A stretch of 64,000 nucleotides of DNA from JBMNQH01 sp050944035 (GCA_050944035.1 JBMNQH010000004.1:62001-126000); one strand, 5' to 3'. Shown: positions 1 through 8,167, counted from the stretch's first letter. Notes: generated by a model not told the origin, from the sequence alone. Translations and numbers: made by a program.

Positions 1-859
1 CCGATTCATAAAGAAATGGAAAACCTTTTGCAGCAAAGGCATCACGAATACGATAGGCCATTTCCAGTGCGTGGGTAGAGACTTGAAAATAGAGATCATC
101 GGTGAACAGCGTCAAAAATTGCAAACCCAGCAGGCGGCCCTTTGCCAGCATACCGCCCCGTTGTTTTACAATGTAGCGAAAATCACGGGAAAGCGAGGAA
201 TTGGGAATAACAACTGCCTCGCCAAAGAGTGCTCCAACCTTTGTACCGCCGATATAAAATACATCACAATATCTGGCAATATCCGGGAGGGTAAGATCTG
301 CACTGGGTGCCATCAGACCATATCCGAGACGGGCGCCATCCAGATAGAGCGGAAGGCCGTAACGGGTACAAACCGTGTGGAGTGCAGAGAGTTCCGCTTT
401 GGAATAGAGCGTGCCGTTTTCCGTCGGATGGGAGATATAGACCATGCCTGGCTGCACCATGTGCTCGTGCGTGGCATCGTTCCAATGGTTATAATAGCAG
501 TATTCTACCATAGCGGCCGTCAGTTTTCCATCTGGAGTGGGGATGGGCAATACCTTATGTCCGGTGGCTTCGATGGCACCGGTTTCATGGTGGTTAATAT
601 GGCCGGTGTCTGCACAAATTACACCCTGATGTGGATGTAAAATTGACGCAATCACCGTGGTATTGGTTTGCGTCCCGCCGACCAGAAACTGCACCTCCGC
701 ATCGTCGGGCAGCGCACAGTATGCGCGGATTTTACGGCGTGCTGCTTCAGAGTAGGGATCACAACCATAGCCTTCTGTCTGTTCCAGGTTGGTTTCCAGC
801 AATTTTTCCAAAATACGCGGATGTGCCCCCTCAAGATAATCGCAATCAAATTGAATCAT
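1..859 (-). CDS. Low-specificity threonine aldolase / beta-eliminating lyase (3' end outside window)
   Basis: A PLP-dependent fold-type I enzyme expected to cleave threonine or allo-threonine to glycine and acetaldehyde in the cytosol. Read from the ATG at 859, it begins MIQFDCDYLEGAHPRILE, followed by the GGTQTN segment that binds the cofactor phosphate, the aspartate motif YLDGARLGYG, and the PLP-lysine motif IGGTKVGALFGEA. These are the landmarks of the threonine aldolase/tryptophanase group. GGGAG lies just upstream of the start, and a TATAAT-like -10 occurs at 893-898 on the minus strand, with no good -35. About 286 codons are present; the C-terminus runs off the window, so substrate choice cannot be judged further. 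Confidence 0.88.
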   Translation of the reverse strand, partial: MIQFDCDYLEGAHPRILEKLLETNLEQTEGYGCDPYSEAARRKIRAYCALPDDAEVQFLVGGTQTNTTVIASILHPHQGVICADTGHINHHETGAIEATGHKVLPIPTPDGKLTAAMVEYCYYNHWNDATHEHMVQPGMVYISHPTENGTLYSKAELSALHTVCTRYGLPLYLDGARLGYGLMAPSADLTLPDIARYCDVFYIGGTKVGALFGEAVVIPNSSLSRDFRYIVKQRGGMLAKGRLLGLQFLTLFTDDLYFQVSTHALEMAYRIRDAFAAKGFPFLYES

Positions 860-916
860 AGCAGTCTCCCAAAATACAATAGAATTGATCCGATTATAGC
901 ATGACTGGAGGCAAAT

Positions 917-962
917 AAAAAGCACACCACAACATTTTTTGAAATGCTATGGTGTGCAAAAA
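917..962 (-). terminator. Intrinsic terminator of the two-component operon
   Basis: GCACACCA (922-929) pairs with TGGTGTGC (950-957), with further pairing inside the loop. A T-run follows on the minus strand (910-921). It lies directly after the histidine kinase stop codon. Confidence 0.8.
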
Positions 963-973
963 AGCGTAGATCG

Positions 974-2851
974 TTATGCGACTGCCGGAAGAAGAATTTC
1001 AACTTTGAACAGGTCGCCATCCACAATGAGCTGGAATGTCCCGTTCATGAGTTCGACCAGACTGCGTGCAATACTCAGTCCGAGCCCATTCCCTTCGCTG
1101 CTGCGGGCGATGTCACCACGGACAAAGCGTTCCATCAACTCGTCCGCGTCGATGTTCAGTGCAGCGCGCGAGATATTTTTAACAGAGAGGATGACCTGCT
1201 GGTCGCGCTGTACTGCATCGAGATAGACCCGCGTATGGGGAAGCGCATATTTGCAGACGTTGCTGAGCAGATTGTCCAAGACACGCCAGAGATGTCCGCC
1301 GTCCGCCAGAGCCTGTAACTGGGGGTCGGAGAGCTGTACAACGGTTTCCAGATTCACCGCTGCAAGACGGTCACTGTATTCGCCAAGGCACTGTGAAAAT
1401 AGTTCGTCGATGTGAACAGGCTGTAGCTCCACGGGAAGGTTGCCGGTGCAGGCTTTGGAGGCTTCCAGCAGATCTTCTGTCAGCTTCTTCAGACGCTTTG
1501 CCTGCCGATCCAGAACGGAGAGGTATTCTGTTTTCTGCTCCTCTGTCTGTGCATGTTGAAGCAGATCTACATAGCTGATAATCGAAGTCAGCGGAGTTTT
1601 AATATCGTGAGAAAGATTGGTGATCAGTTCTGTTTTCAGGTGTTCACTGCGCATTCGTTCGTCAATGGCAATTAACATGCCGTCTCCGATGGCATTCAAA
1701 TTTTCTGCATGCTGTCGGAAGTCCCAGAACAGATGTTTGGTTTCCGTCTTCTGTGAGAAATCGCCGGATGCCAGTCGTTTTCCGGCAGCCTGCAGGGTGC
1801 GCAGCTGTAAGCTGATCAGAACAACACCGGCGAGGACAACGAGATCAAAGAGCAACAGCAATACCAGCGCACCCCCGCCCCAATAATAGTATTGAGATTG
1901 GAATCCAAGAAAGATGTTGATCAAAAGAATTGCCGCTGCAATCAGAGTGCTGCGCCAGCTGATGGGCAATGCGTGGAGAAGGGTGGTGGATGTCCGTTTC
2001 AGCCAGAAGAACGTACGCTTTACAAAACCAGAGAGACGGTAGCAGAGTGTGTTTTTCCACCACGTTCCATATTTGATACGGGTTGCAATGGTCATCAGTG
2101 TGGCAATTCCCAGTAAGGCCAGCACTCCGACCAGGGCGGCACAGAGAATCAGCGAGGGAAGAAACGAGAAGTTCTCAAAGACTTCCGTTATGCATATAAT
2201 GCCGATTGAGAATAGCACAACCTGTCCACAAAGGTAGAGGTCTAACGGAATTCGATCAAAGGGATTCAAAAAGATTTCGTTGGTTTCACCGCGGTGTCCT
2301 GCGGCAAAACACAGAAAGACCAGCAATACCAGCGTAAGTACAACTGAGAAGCAGAGTACAGCAATCAGCGCATTGCGCAGAGGGAGTACCCGGTTGAACA
2401 GATTGTTGTACAGAAGAAATTTATCCTGAATTTTCATTTGTGTTGGCAAGCTGCAATGTAATATATAATCTCCTTCATAACCAAAGTGTTCTGTGCTGGT
2501 GTCGATTTCCAGCTCATAAGCAATCACACCTTCAAAGGAATTGACCTCAAATAGTTTGGTTTCGGAGTCTCCCTTTTGTAAGGCGGTAACGGAAAGATTG
2601 GAATTGCCATACCAGTCCTGCAAATCTGTTTCAGTGTCACCGTTTTCATAATCATAAAGCATGGAGAGAGCAGAACTACGGACAAGATGCTCGCACCAGT
2701 CGGTATCAAAGAAACTGGTTTCGCCGTTATATATCTCAGTCTGCCAGGCAAACAGAATACCAAATGCTGAAAGACCCGCGAGCAGGATCGAGCAGATGAA
2801 GAGAACAATCGCGATGATTTTCACAGAGAGACGATGGGTTAATTGTTTCAT
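974..2851 (-). CDS. Multi-pass membrane sensor histidine kinase
   Basis: Autophosphorylating sensor that should phosphorylate the response regulator encoded just upstream. About 625 residues. There is an N-terminal membrane helix (about 10-35), an extracytoplasmic segment of about 120 residues, then several further helices up to about residue 350 and a short HAMP-like linker (RLASGDFSQ). The catalytic core has the H-box NLSHDIKTPLTS (His near 415), the N-box NLLSNVCKYA and the G-box GNGLGLSIARSLVELMNG. The start chosen is the ATG at 2851, because it overlaps the regulator's stop (ATGA) and has GGAGGTG upstream; an in-frame start at 2890 would lie inside the regulator gene. The sensed signal is unknown. 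Confidence 0.93.
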   Translation of the reverse strand: MKQLTHRLSVKIIAIVLFICSILLAGLSAFGILFAWQTEIYNGETSFFDTDWCEHLVRSSALSMLYDYENGDTETDLQDWYGNSNLSVTALQKGDSETKLFEVNSFEGVIAYELEIDTSTEHFGYEGDYILHCSLPTQMKIQDKFLLYNNLFNRVLPLRNALIAVLCFSVVLTLVLLVFLCFAAGHRGETNEIFLNPFDRIPLDLYLCGQVVLFSIGIICITEVFENFSFLPSLILCAALVGVLALLGIATLMTIATRIKYGTWWKNTLCYRLSGFVKRTFFWLKRTSTTLLHALPISWRSTLIAAAILLINIFLGFQSQYYYWGGGALVLLLLFDLVVLAGVVLISLQLRTLQAAGKRLASGDFSQKTETKHLFWDFRQHAENLNAIGDGMLIAIDERMRSEHLKTELITNLSHDIKTPLTSIISYVDLLQHAQTEEQKTEYLSVLDRQAKRLKKLTEDLLEASKACTGNLPVELQPVHIDELFSQCLGEYSDRLAAVNLETVVQLSDPQLQALADGGHLWRVLDNLLSNVCKYALPHTRVYLDAVQRDQQVILSVKNISRAALNIDADELMERFVRGDIARSSEGNGLGLSIARSLVELMNGTFQLIVDGDLFKVEILLPAVA

Positions 2852-3546
2852 AAGGCACCTCCAGATGTGAATTTGTACCCCTGTCCCCAAACTACTTTGA
2901 TATAACGGGGTTCAGAGGGATTGATCTCCAGCTTTTCCCGGAGATGGCGAATGTGAACAGCAACGGCACGCTCTGCACCGAGCGGTGCCTCCTGCCAGAC
3001 CAGCTCATAGATTTGTGTCGAGGAATAAACTTTGTTGGGATGCTGAATCAGGAGCCGGAGAATGTTATACTCCATCGGTGTCAACTGTACGGGGTCGCCG
3101 TCCACTGTGACCACTTTGGCCTCGTCGTCCAGGACAATGCCGCCGATTGCGACAACGCCGGGCTGTTTTTCCTGCCCGCCGAGACGGGTATAGCGGCGCA
3201 GCTGAGAACGGACACGTGCCTGTACCTCTGCCGGGTCGAACGGTTTGGTGATGTAGTCGTCGGCGCCTACATTCAGCCCGAGAATTTTATCGCTGCTTTC
3301 GCTTTTTGCAGTGAGAAGGATAATGGGGATGTTGCTGGTTTCCCGCAGCTTTGCCGTTGCCGCAATGCCGTCGAGTTCCGGCATCATGATATCCAGCAAA
3401 ACCAGATGAATATCTTGGTGCTGTACGATGGACAGGGCTTCCCAGCCATCATAGGCGGTAAAAAGGGTATACTCTTCAGAAGTAAGATATAACTTTAGTG
3501 CATTGACGATATCGTGGTCGTCGTCGCAGATCAGAATGTTGAACAT
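2848..3546 (-). CDS. OmpR/PhoB-family response regulator
   Basis: Two-domain transcriptional regulator of 232 residues. The receiver domain begins FNILICDDDHDIV (acidic pocket), carries the phospho-acceptor Asp in VLLDIMMPELDG, and the conserved Lys in DDYITKPFDPAEV. The C-terminal winged helix is recognisable from VQLTPMEYNILRLLIQHPNKV and from GAERAVAVHIRHLREKLE to the end. The ATG at 3546 is preferred over an upstream in-frame GTG at 3555, since that GTG is part of the GAGGTG ribosome-binding site. It is translationally coupled to the kinase. Direct TTAAG repeats 11 bp apart, just upstream in the divergent region, may be its own operator. Confidence 0.95.
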   Translation of the reverse strand: MFNILICDDDHDIVNALKLYLTSEEYTLFTAYDGWEALSIVQHQDIHLVLLDIMMPELDGIAATAKLRETSNIPIILLTAKSESSDKILGLNVGADDYITKPFDPAEVQARVRSQLRRYTRLGGQEKQPGVVAIGGIVLDDEAKVVTVDGDPVQLTPMEYNILRLLIQHPNKVYSSTQIYELVWQEAPLGAERAVAVHIRHLREKLEINPSEPRYIKVVWGQGYKFTSGGAL

Positions 3547-3583
3547 GATTTTCACCTCGGTGTTATTGTAGCAGATTTGACCG

Positions 3584-3622
3584 TTAAGAGAAAAGGTGGT
3601 AGACAGTTAAGAATTTATTAAG
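3584..3622. promoter_or_regulatory. Candidate response-regulator operator (TTAAG direct repeats)
   Basis: TTAAG occurs at 3584, 3607 and 3618. The last two are 11 bp apart, one helical turn, as is usual for OmpR-family dimers. The repeats lie between the response regulator and the divergent glycerophosphodiesterase gene. Binding by the adjacent regulator is an inference. Confidence 0.4.
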
Positions 3623-3639
3623 TTAAACCGGACTGATCC

Positions 3640-3669
3640 TTGACAGTGTTTTGGGGGATCCCATATAAT
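3640..3669 (+). promoter_or_regulatory. Sigma-A-type promoter of the glycerophosphodiesterase gene
   Basis: TTGACA at 3640-3645 and TATAAT at 3664-3669, both perfect consensus hexamers, with an 18-bp spacer. AAAGGAGTGAG precedes the start codon at 3720. Confidence 0.85.
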
Positions 3670-3719
3670 GCAGACAATCGGAACGGTGGAACGCTATGAT
3701 ACAAAAGGAGTGAGATAAC

Positions 3720-4520
3720 ATGCAATGGTTGCTGTTGTTTGTCGTGTTGATCGGTGGTTGGCTGTTTTGCATTGCGCCGCGCCGAAACCATCCACCCAAG
3801 TTGAAACAATTGCAATTGTTTCGATATGCACATCGTGGATACCATGACAAACCACAGATTCCTGAAAACTCCATGGCGGCATTCCGCCAGGCACTTCGAT
3901 TTGGATACGGGGTGGAACTGGATGTGCATCTCAGCCGGGACGGGCGGTTGGTTGTCATGCACGATGAGAGTTTGCAGCGTACCTGCGGTGTGGATCGGGA
4001 GATTGCAGATCTCACTGCGGAGGAATTGAAGCAGTATCATCTGGAGGGAACGATGGAGCGCATTCCATTTTTGGAAGAGGTGTTGCCATTGTTTGCAGGG
4101 AAAACGCCGCTGATTGTGGAGCTCAAGGCGACAGACGGCAACGCTGCCGCGCTCAGCCGCGCGACCATGGAGCTTCTGGATCAGTATCCGGTGGACTACT
4201 GCATTGAGTCATTTCATCCTCTGGTTGTTGCCTGGTTTCGGAAAAACCGCCCGGATGTGATCCGTGGACAGCTCTCCGGACGAATCAAAAATCTGAATCC
4301 GGCAGTCTCCTTTGTTCTGCGCAATCTTTTGACCAATGCTGTAACAAGACCGGATTTTGTCGCCTATCGTTTTGCAGATCGTCGGGCGGTTTCTTTTCGA
4401 TTGTGCCGGAAAATGGGGGCAGCAGTCTTTTACTGGACCATCCGGACCAAAGCGGAACAATATGCCGCTGAGGCAGATAGCGGTACCATTATTTTTGAAC
4501 AGTTTGAAGCGAACGAATAG
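3720..4520 (+). CDS. Glycerophosphodiester phosphodiesterase family protein
   Basis: Expected to hydrolyse glycerophosphodiesters from lipid turnover to glycerol-3-phosphate and an alcohol. 266 residues, near the family norm. The N-terminus is one hydrophobic helix (QWLLLFVVLIGGWLFC), which probably tethers the enzyme to the membrane. The GDPD TIM-barrel motifs follow: AHRGYHDKPQIPENSMAAF, GVELDVHLSRDGRLVVMHDE (catalytic His and metal-binding Glu/Asp), and the later Glu in PLIVELK. It stands alone between a strong promoter and a bidirectional terminator. The TTAAG repeats upstream suggest, without proof, control by the adjacent two-component system. Confidence 0.92.
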   Translation: MQWLLLFVVLIGGWLFCIAPRRNHPPKLKQLQLFRYAHRGYHDKPQIPENSMAAFRQALRFGYGVELDVHLSRDGRLVVMHDESLQRTCGVDREIADLTAEELKQYHLEGTMERIPFLEEVLPLFAGKTPLIVELKATDGNAAALSRATMELLDQYPVDYCIESFHPLVVAWFRKNRPDVIRGQLSGRIKNLNPAVSFVLRNLLTNAVTRPDFVAYRFADRRAVSFRLCRKMGAAVFYWTIRTKAEQYAAEADSGTIIFEQFEANE

Positions 4521-4558
4521 AAATGCCCCCTGCCGAATTCGACGGCGAGGGGGCATTT
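4521..4558. terminator. Bidirectional terminator
   Basis: AAATGCCCCC and GGGGGCATTT form a GC-rich stem with an inner GCCG/CGGC pair. It sits between two convergent genes and could serve both. Confidence 0.8.
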
Positions 4559-4573
4559 GTAGCAGTTGCTCTG

Positions 4574-5194
4574 TCAGCGAATGAAATTGGTTTTGATTTT
4601 GGACTCGTACTCGGGTTCGGGAACACCCGTTTTACGTCCATTTTCAATCAGCTTCAGAAGCCATGCCATATTTTCGCCAAGCATCCGCATGGTCTGCAAG
4701 CCTTCTTCGTCCTGACGGACATCATCCGGTGTGGAGCCATGCACCTGATTCCAGTAATTAGAGGGAACCAGAGGCATATTATTGATCTGAAAATACTTGT
4801 TCAATTGTTCAAATGCGGCGGTGGCACCACCACGGCGGCAGGATACGACCGCAGCACCCGGTTTTTTTGCCAGGAATCTGCCGGCAGAGAAGAACAAACG
4901 ATCCAGGAAGGAAATAATTTGCCCGTTGGCTCCTGCATAATAGACAGGGGAACCGACAATGATACCATCGACATCAGGCAGTTTGGCGGCAACCGCATTG
5001 ACGGGATCGTCGCGGAAACATTTTCCAGCTTTGGCACAGGCACCGCAGGCGATGCAGCCGGCAACAGGCTGTTTGCCAAGATAGAAAATTTCCGTTTCAA
5101 TGCCATGCCTGTTCAGTGTGGCTTCTACTTCATGCAGGGCGGTATAAGTGCATCCAAACTCGTGGGGGCTTCCGTTAATCAAAAGTACGCGCAT
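4574..5194 (-). CDS. Flavodoxin-fold NAD(P)H-dependent oxidoreductase with a cysteine cluster
   Basis: 206-residue FMN-binding reductase of the NADPH-dependent FMN reductase group. It starts MRVLLINGSPHEFGCT, the phosphate loop that binds FMN. It continues with a Cys-rich stretch, GCIACGACAKAGKCF, then GIIVGSPVYYAGANGQ, typical of the iron-sulfur-flavoprotein-like subgroup found in anaerobes. The Cys pattern could hold a cluster or serve redox chemistry; that is inferred. The ATG at 5194 is chosen because GGAGG precedes it; the open frame extends further upstream without a better start. Electron donor and substrate are unknown. Confidence 0.85.
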   Translation of the reverse strand: MRVLLINGSPHEFGCTYTALHEVEATLNRHGIETEIFYLGKQPVAGCIACGACAKAGKCFRDDPVNAVAAKLPDVDGIIVGSPVYYAGANGQIISFLDRLFFSAGRFLAKKPGAAVVSCRRGGATAAFEQLNKYFQINNMPLVPSNYWNQVHGSTPDDVRQDEEGLQTMRMLGENMAWLLKLIENGRKTGVPEPEYESKIKTNFIR

Positions 5195-5299
5195 AAAAAA
5201 GACCTCCATTTCAACGCAATCTATCAGGATTCCTATAGAATCTATCCTTATGATACACCCAATATGCGTTTTCCTGCAAGAGGAAGATGGAAATAGAAG

Positions 5300-5338
5300 A
5301 AAAGCCCTCCTGGAGTCGAGACTCCGCAGAGGGTTTTT
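5300..5338 (-). terminator. Terminator after spoVAE
   Basis: GCCCTCC and its partner GAGGG flank a second inner pair, GGAGTC/GACTCC. A T-run follows in both directions. It lies between the spoVAE stop and the flavoprotein gene. Confidence 0.7.
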
Positions 5339-5343
5339 GTAGC

Positions 5344-5700
5344 TTATCCTTTGTCTTTGGGTTTGAAGATCAGCGAAACCAGATAACCAAAGAATACGGC
5401 AGAGGCGATACCCGCAGCAGCGCTGGTAAATCCACCGGTGAATGCACCAAGCAGCCCCTTTTTTCCAACGGCTTCCCGGACGCCACGCGCAAGCAGATTG
5501 CCAAAGCCGGTTAGAGGAACGGTTGCGCCGGCACCGGCCCATTTTGCAAATGGTTCATACCAGCCGATCGCGCCGAGGATTACACCCGCAACGACATAGG
5601 AGGTCAGAATACGGGCGGGTGTCAGTTTGGTTTTGTCGATCAGAATTTGTCCGATGGCACAGAGAACGCCCCCAATAAGAAACGCTTTCAGATACTCCAC
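5344..5700 (-). CDS. spoVAE: Stage V sporulation protein AE
   Basis: Small integral membrane protein of the SpoVA channel, which moves dipicolinic acid and calcium into the forespore and releases them at germination. 118 residues, matching SpoVAEb. It is hydrophobic throughout, with the family segments YLKAFLIGGVLCAIGQILID, LTPARILTSYVVAGVILG and GATVPLTGFGNLLARGV. The start is a GTG at 5700, one base after the spoVAD stop codon, with a GGGGGTG ribosome-binding site inside spoVAD's last codons. Tight coupling to spoVAD supports the call. Expression would be in the forespore (sigma G); I could not settle a promoter. Confidence 0.93.
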   Translation of the reverse strand: MEYLKAFLIGGVLCAIGQILIDKTKLTPARILTSYVVAGVILGAIGWYEPFAKWAGAGATVPLTGFGNLLARGVREAVGKKGLLGAFTGGFTSAAAGIASAVFFGYLVSLIFKPKDKG

Positions 5701-5701
5701 G

Positions 5702-6724
5702 TCAACACCCCCTTTCCACATCAATGGAAACTGCATGACAGATACCGGGGATACTTTCCCCCTGCTGGGAGCTTGTGGGGGACATGAGAGCGCCGGTTGC
5801 CGCAAACAGCAGACGTTTGATGTGTCCGTCGGAGATCTCATTCATAAGATGTCCGGCCAGAACCGAAGCGCCGCAGCCGCAGCCGGAAGCGCCGGCGTGG
5901 ACGTCCTGTGCATCTGGGTAAAAGAGCATAAGACCGCAGTCATTGGAGTTTTGTCGGATGTCAAAGCCCTCTCTTGCCATAAGATCGACGAGAATGCTGT
6001 GACCAACTTTGCCGAGATCACCGGTTACAATGAGATCGTAATCCTCGGGTTTTCTGCCAAGATCATCAAAGTGTGCAGTTAGTGTATCGCAGGCCGCGGG
6101 GGCCATGGCAGCGCCCATGTTGTTGGCGTCTATGATGCCGGCATCCACAATCTTTCCGGTTGTAACGTGGGTGATGAAGGGACCCGTTCCGGCAGATTTT
6201 AAGATGAATGCGCCGGCGGCGGTTGCTGTCCACTGTGCGGTGGGGGTACGCTGTCCGCCGTATTCGAGCGGAAAACGAAACTGCCGTTCAGCAGAACAGA
6301 AGTGGGAACTGGTGGTTGCAGCAACGGTGTCGGCGAAGCCGCCGTCAACGATGAGAGAGGCAAGCGAAAGCGATTCTGCCATCGTGGAACAGGCACCATA
6401 AAGTCCAAAAAAGGGAATACCAGAATCCCGCAGTGCAAAGGCGGAACCGGTACATTGATTCAAAAGATCTCCGGCGAGCAGATACTCGATGTCAGAAGGC
6501 GGCGTTTTTGCTTTGTCACAGGCGAGCTGAAAGCACTGCTTCAGCATAGCGCTCTCCGCTTTCTCCCAACTCTGTTCTCCAAAGTAGGAATCTTCACTGA
6601 TATAGTCAAAGTCGCGCCGCAGCGGACCCTGTCCTTCTTTTGGCCCGCATACTGCGGCAAAGCCGGTGATTGCAGGCGGGGAACAGAGCTGAACGGACTG
6701 ACTTCCGAGATGTTTAAGAGACAT
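5702..6724 (-). CDS. spoVAD: Stage V sporulation protein AD
   Basis: Soluble, thiolase-fold component of the SpoVA dipicolinate channel, thought to bind dipicolinic acid. 340 residues, the usual size. The family signatures include GSQSVQLCSPPAITGFAAV at the N-terminus, ESAMLKQCFQLA, and YLLAGDLLNQCTGSAFALRD followed by PFFGLYGACSTMAESL. A GGGGTGA ribosome-binding site precedes the ATG at 6724. It is the first gene here; the usual upstream partner spoVAC is missing from this locus, since the 175 bp before it leads to a divergent regulator gene. Confidence 0.96.
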   Translation of the reverse strand: MSLKHLGSQSVQLCSPPAITGFAAVCGPKEGQGPLRRDFDYISEDSYFGEQSWEKAESAMLKQCFQLACDKAKTPPSDIEYLLAGDLLNQCTGSAFALRDSGIPFFGLYGACSTMAESLSLASLIVDGGFADTVAATTSSHFCSAERQFRFPLEYGGQRTPTAQWTATAAGAFILKSAGTGPFITHVTTGKIVDAGIIDANNMGAAMAPAACDTLTAHFDDLGRKPEDYDLIVTGDLGKVGHSILVDLMAREGFDIRQNSNDCGLMLFYPDAQDVHAGASGCGCGASVLAGHLMNEISDGHIKRLLFAATGALMSPTSSQQGESIPGICHAVSIDVERGC

Positions 6725-6843
6725 GATTTCACCCCGTATCCAAATTTGATGGTATTAGTGTGTCCGAAAGATAGTGTGCCATACAATACCGGGGAGAATC
6801 GGCAGAAATTTCTTTTCTATATATAAAAAATAAAAAAAGAGAC

Positions 6844-6874
6844 TTGACTTTCCTCCTTGTGGAAGGTCTACTGT
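6844..6874 (+). promoter_or_regulatory. MerR-type promoter and operator with 19-bp spacer
   Basis: TTGACT (6844-6849) and TACTGT (6869-6874) are separated by 19 bp, the stretched spacing that MerR proteins act on. The spacer holds a dyad, GACTTTCC (6846-6853) and GGAAGGTC (6861-6868), matching in 7 of 8 positions. It lies directly before the merR-type gene, so autoregulation is likely. Confidence 0.75.
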
Positions 6875-6899
6875 ATACATAGAAAGAAGGAGGAATACG

Positions 6900-7538
6900 A
6901 TGCGGATTCAGGAAGTGGAAAAGGCAGTTGGAATTACGAAGAAGAATATCCGTTTCTATGAGTCGCAGGGATTGCTGCATCCAGATCGGGAATCAGAAAA
7001 CGGATACCGCAGTTATAGTCCCCAGGATGTTGCCATTCTGCAGCGCATCAAACTGATGCGGAAACTGGGAATTCCAATTGAAGAGATCCGTCAATTGCAG
7101 GCTGGAAACTTGACGCTGTCCGATTGTATGGATCGACACCTGATTTATTTAAATCGGGAGTCGGAAAATATCCGTCAGATTTATGCGGTCTGTCAGGAGT
7201 TGTCTGCCAGTCAGCAGACATTGGAACAACTGGATCTGACAGCGTGTGAAGAAAAAATACGGGAGCTGGAGGAAGGCGGTGTACAGTTTATGAGTGTCAA
7301 AAATGATAAACGGAAGAAAATGGTTGCTCCGATTATTGTAACTGTACTGTTTATTACGCTGTTTATTGGCTGTGTTTTTCTGTTCTTGTGGGGGAACAGT
7401 CAGGAGGCTTTGCCGATTCCTCTTTTAATTTTTCTGCTGTTTATTCCAGTGGCGTTGATTGCCGGTGTTTTAATCGCTGTGATACAGCGAATTCGTGAAA
7501 TTGAGAAAGGAGAAGAAGATGAAGCTTCTAAATATTGA
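6900..7538 (+). CDS. MerR-family regulator with two C-terminal membrane helices
   Basis: 212 residues. Residues 1-70 form a MerR DNA-binding domain (RIQEVEKAVGITKKNIRFYE, NGYRSYSPQDVAILQRI, KLGIPIEEIRQL). A coiled-coil dimerisation helix follows (about 75-125). Instead of a soluble effector domain there is a basic KNDKRKKM and two hydrophobic helices (about 140-162 and 168-192), which should anchor the regulator in the membrane. Its promoter has the stretched MerR architecture. It overlaps the next gene by 20 bp, so the two are co-translated. Membrane tethering suggests that it senses an envelope condition; the inducer is unknown. Confidence 0.9.
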   Translation: MRIQEVEKAVGITKKNIRFYESQGLLHPDRESENGYRSYSPQDVAILQRIKLMRKLGIPIEEIRQLQAGNLTLSDCMDRHLIYLNRESENIRQIYAVCQELSASQQTLEQLDLTACEEKIRELEEGGVQFMSVKNDKRKKMVAPIIVTVLFITLFIGCVFLFLWGNSQEALPIPLLIFLLFIPVALIAGVLIAVIQRIREIEKGEEDEASKY

Positions 7539-7830
7539 TTATATCCCCGGGAAAGAGATTGAAGCGCTGGGTCTGGTCAAAGGTGCAGTCGTGCAATCGA
7601 AAAATTTTGGTAAAGATTTTATGGCCGGAATGAAAGGATTGATGGGCGGCGAGATCATCGGATACACAGAGATGTTACAGGAGGCGCGCCAGATTGCCAC
7701 CAAGCGGATGGTGGATGAAGCCGAGGCGTTGGGTGCGGAGGCGATTGTCAATGTCCGATACGGCAGCTCTTCTGTGATGCAGGGTGCTGCTGAGATCATT
7801 GTCTACGGTACAGCAGTCCGTATCAAATAA
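7519..7830 (+). CDS. YbjQ/UPF0145-family protein
   Basis: 103-residue cytosolic protein of the YbjQ family, sometimes labelled as heavy-metal binding on weak grounds. Family features are a start with a short beta strand (LLNIDYIPGKEIEALGLVKG), the segment GGEIIGYTEMLQEARQIA, then RMVDEAEALGAEAIVNVRY and a final EIIVYGTAV strand. These proteins form pentameric rings; no enzymatic activity is established. The ATG at 7519 has AAAGGAGAAG upstream and lies inside the end of the merR-type gene. Its coupling to a membrane-bound MerR suggests that it works with, or is controlled by, that regulator. Confidence 0.88.
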   Translation: MKLLNIDYIPGKEIEALGLVKGAVVQSKNFGKDFMAGMKGLMGGEIIGYTEMLQEARQIATKRMVDEAEALGAEAIVNVRYGSSSVMQGAAEIIVYGTAVRIK

Positions 7831-7846
7831 GTTATATGGCAATAGA

Positions 7847-7884
7847 ACAACGCCCCGTCGGAAGCGATTCCAACGGGGCGTTGT
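7847..7884. terminator. Hairpin between convergent genes
   Basis: ACAACGCCCCGT (7847-7858) pairs perfectly with ACGGGGCGTTGT (7873-7884). T-runs are short on both sides. It lies between the ybjQ-type gene and spoIIID and probably ends both transcripts. Confidence 0.7.
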
Positions 7885-7887
7885 CGT

Positions 7888-8136
7888 TTAAATTCCCTTG
7901 TATTTCCTGCGTGTCGCAATGCCACCGCGGATATGCCGTTCGGCTTTGTTTTGTTCCAAGATTTCTTTTGCTTGCAGATACAAGCGGTAATTGATCGTTT
8001 CCAGTCGCTCAGAAACATCTTTATGTACAGTTGATTTGCTGACGCCGAATTGCTTTGCAGCAGCGCGGACAGTGGCATGATTCTCAATAATGTACACAGC
8101 GAGTTCCTCTGCTCTTTGTTCGATATTATCTCTCAT
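7888..8136 (-). CDS. spoIIID: Sporulation transcriptional regulator SpoIIID
   Basis: Small DNA-binding protein that acts in the mother cell during engulfment, turning sigma-E genes up or down and helping switch to sigma K. 82 residues, the normal length. The helix-turn-helix is in ATVRAAAKQFGVSKSTVHKD, followed by SERLETINYRLYLQAKEIL and the highly conserved C-terminal RHIRGGIATRRKY. GGAGGTG precedes the ATG at 8136. It is monocistronic with a sigma-E-like promoter at 8168-8197, as known for spoIIID in Bacillus. Confidence 0.97.
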   Translation of the reverse strand: MRDNIEQRAEELAVYIIENHATVRAAAKQFGVSKSTVHKDVSERLETINYRLYLQAKEILEQNKAERHIRGGIATRRKYKGI

Positions 8137-8167
8137 TTAGGCACCTCCAGGCTGTGTATGCTGCTAG

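Noticed and set aside
4523..5296. A 257-codon plus-strand frame over the flavoprotein gene
   Set aside because: The minus strand has a clear FMN-binding start with a good ribosome-binding site; the plus frame also begins inside a terminator.
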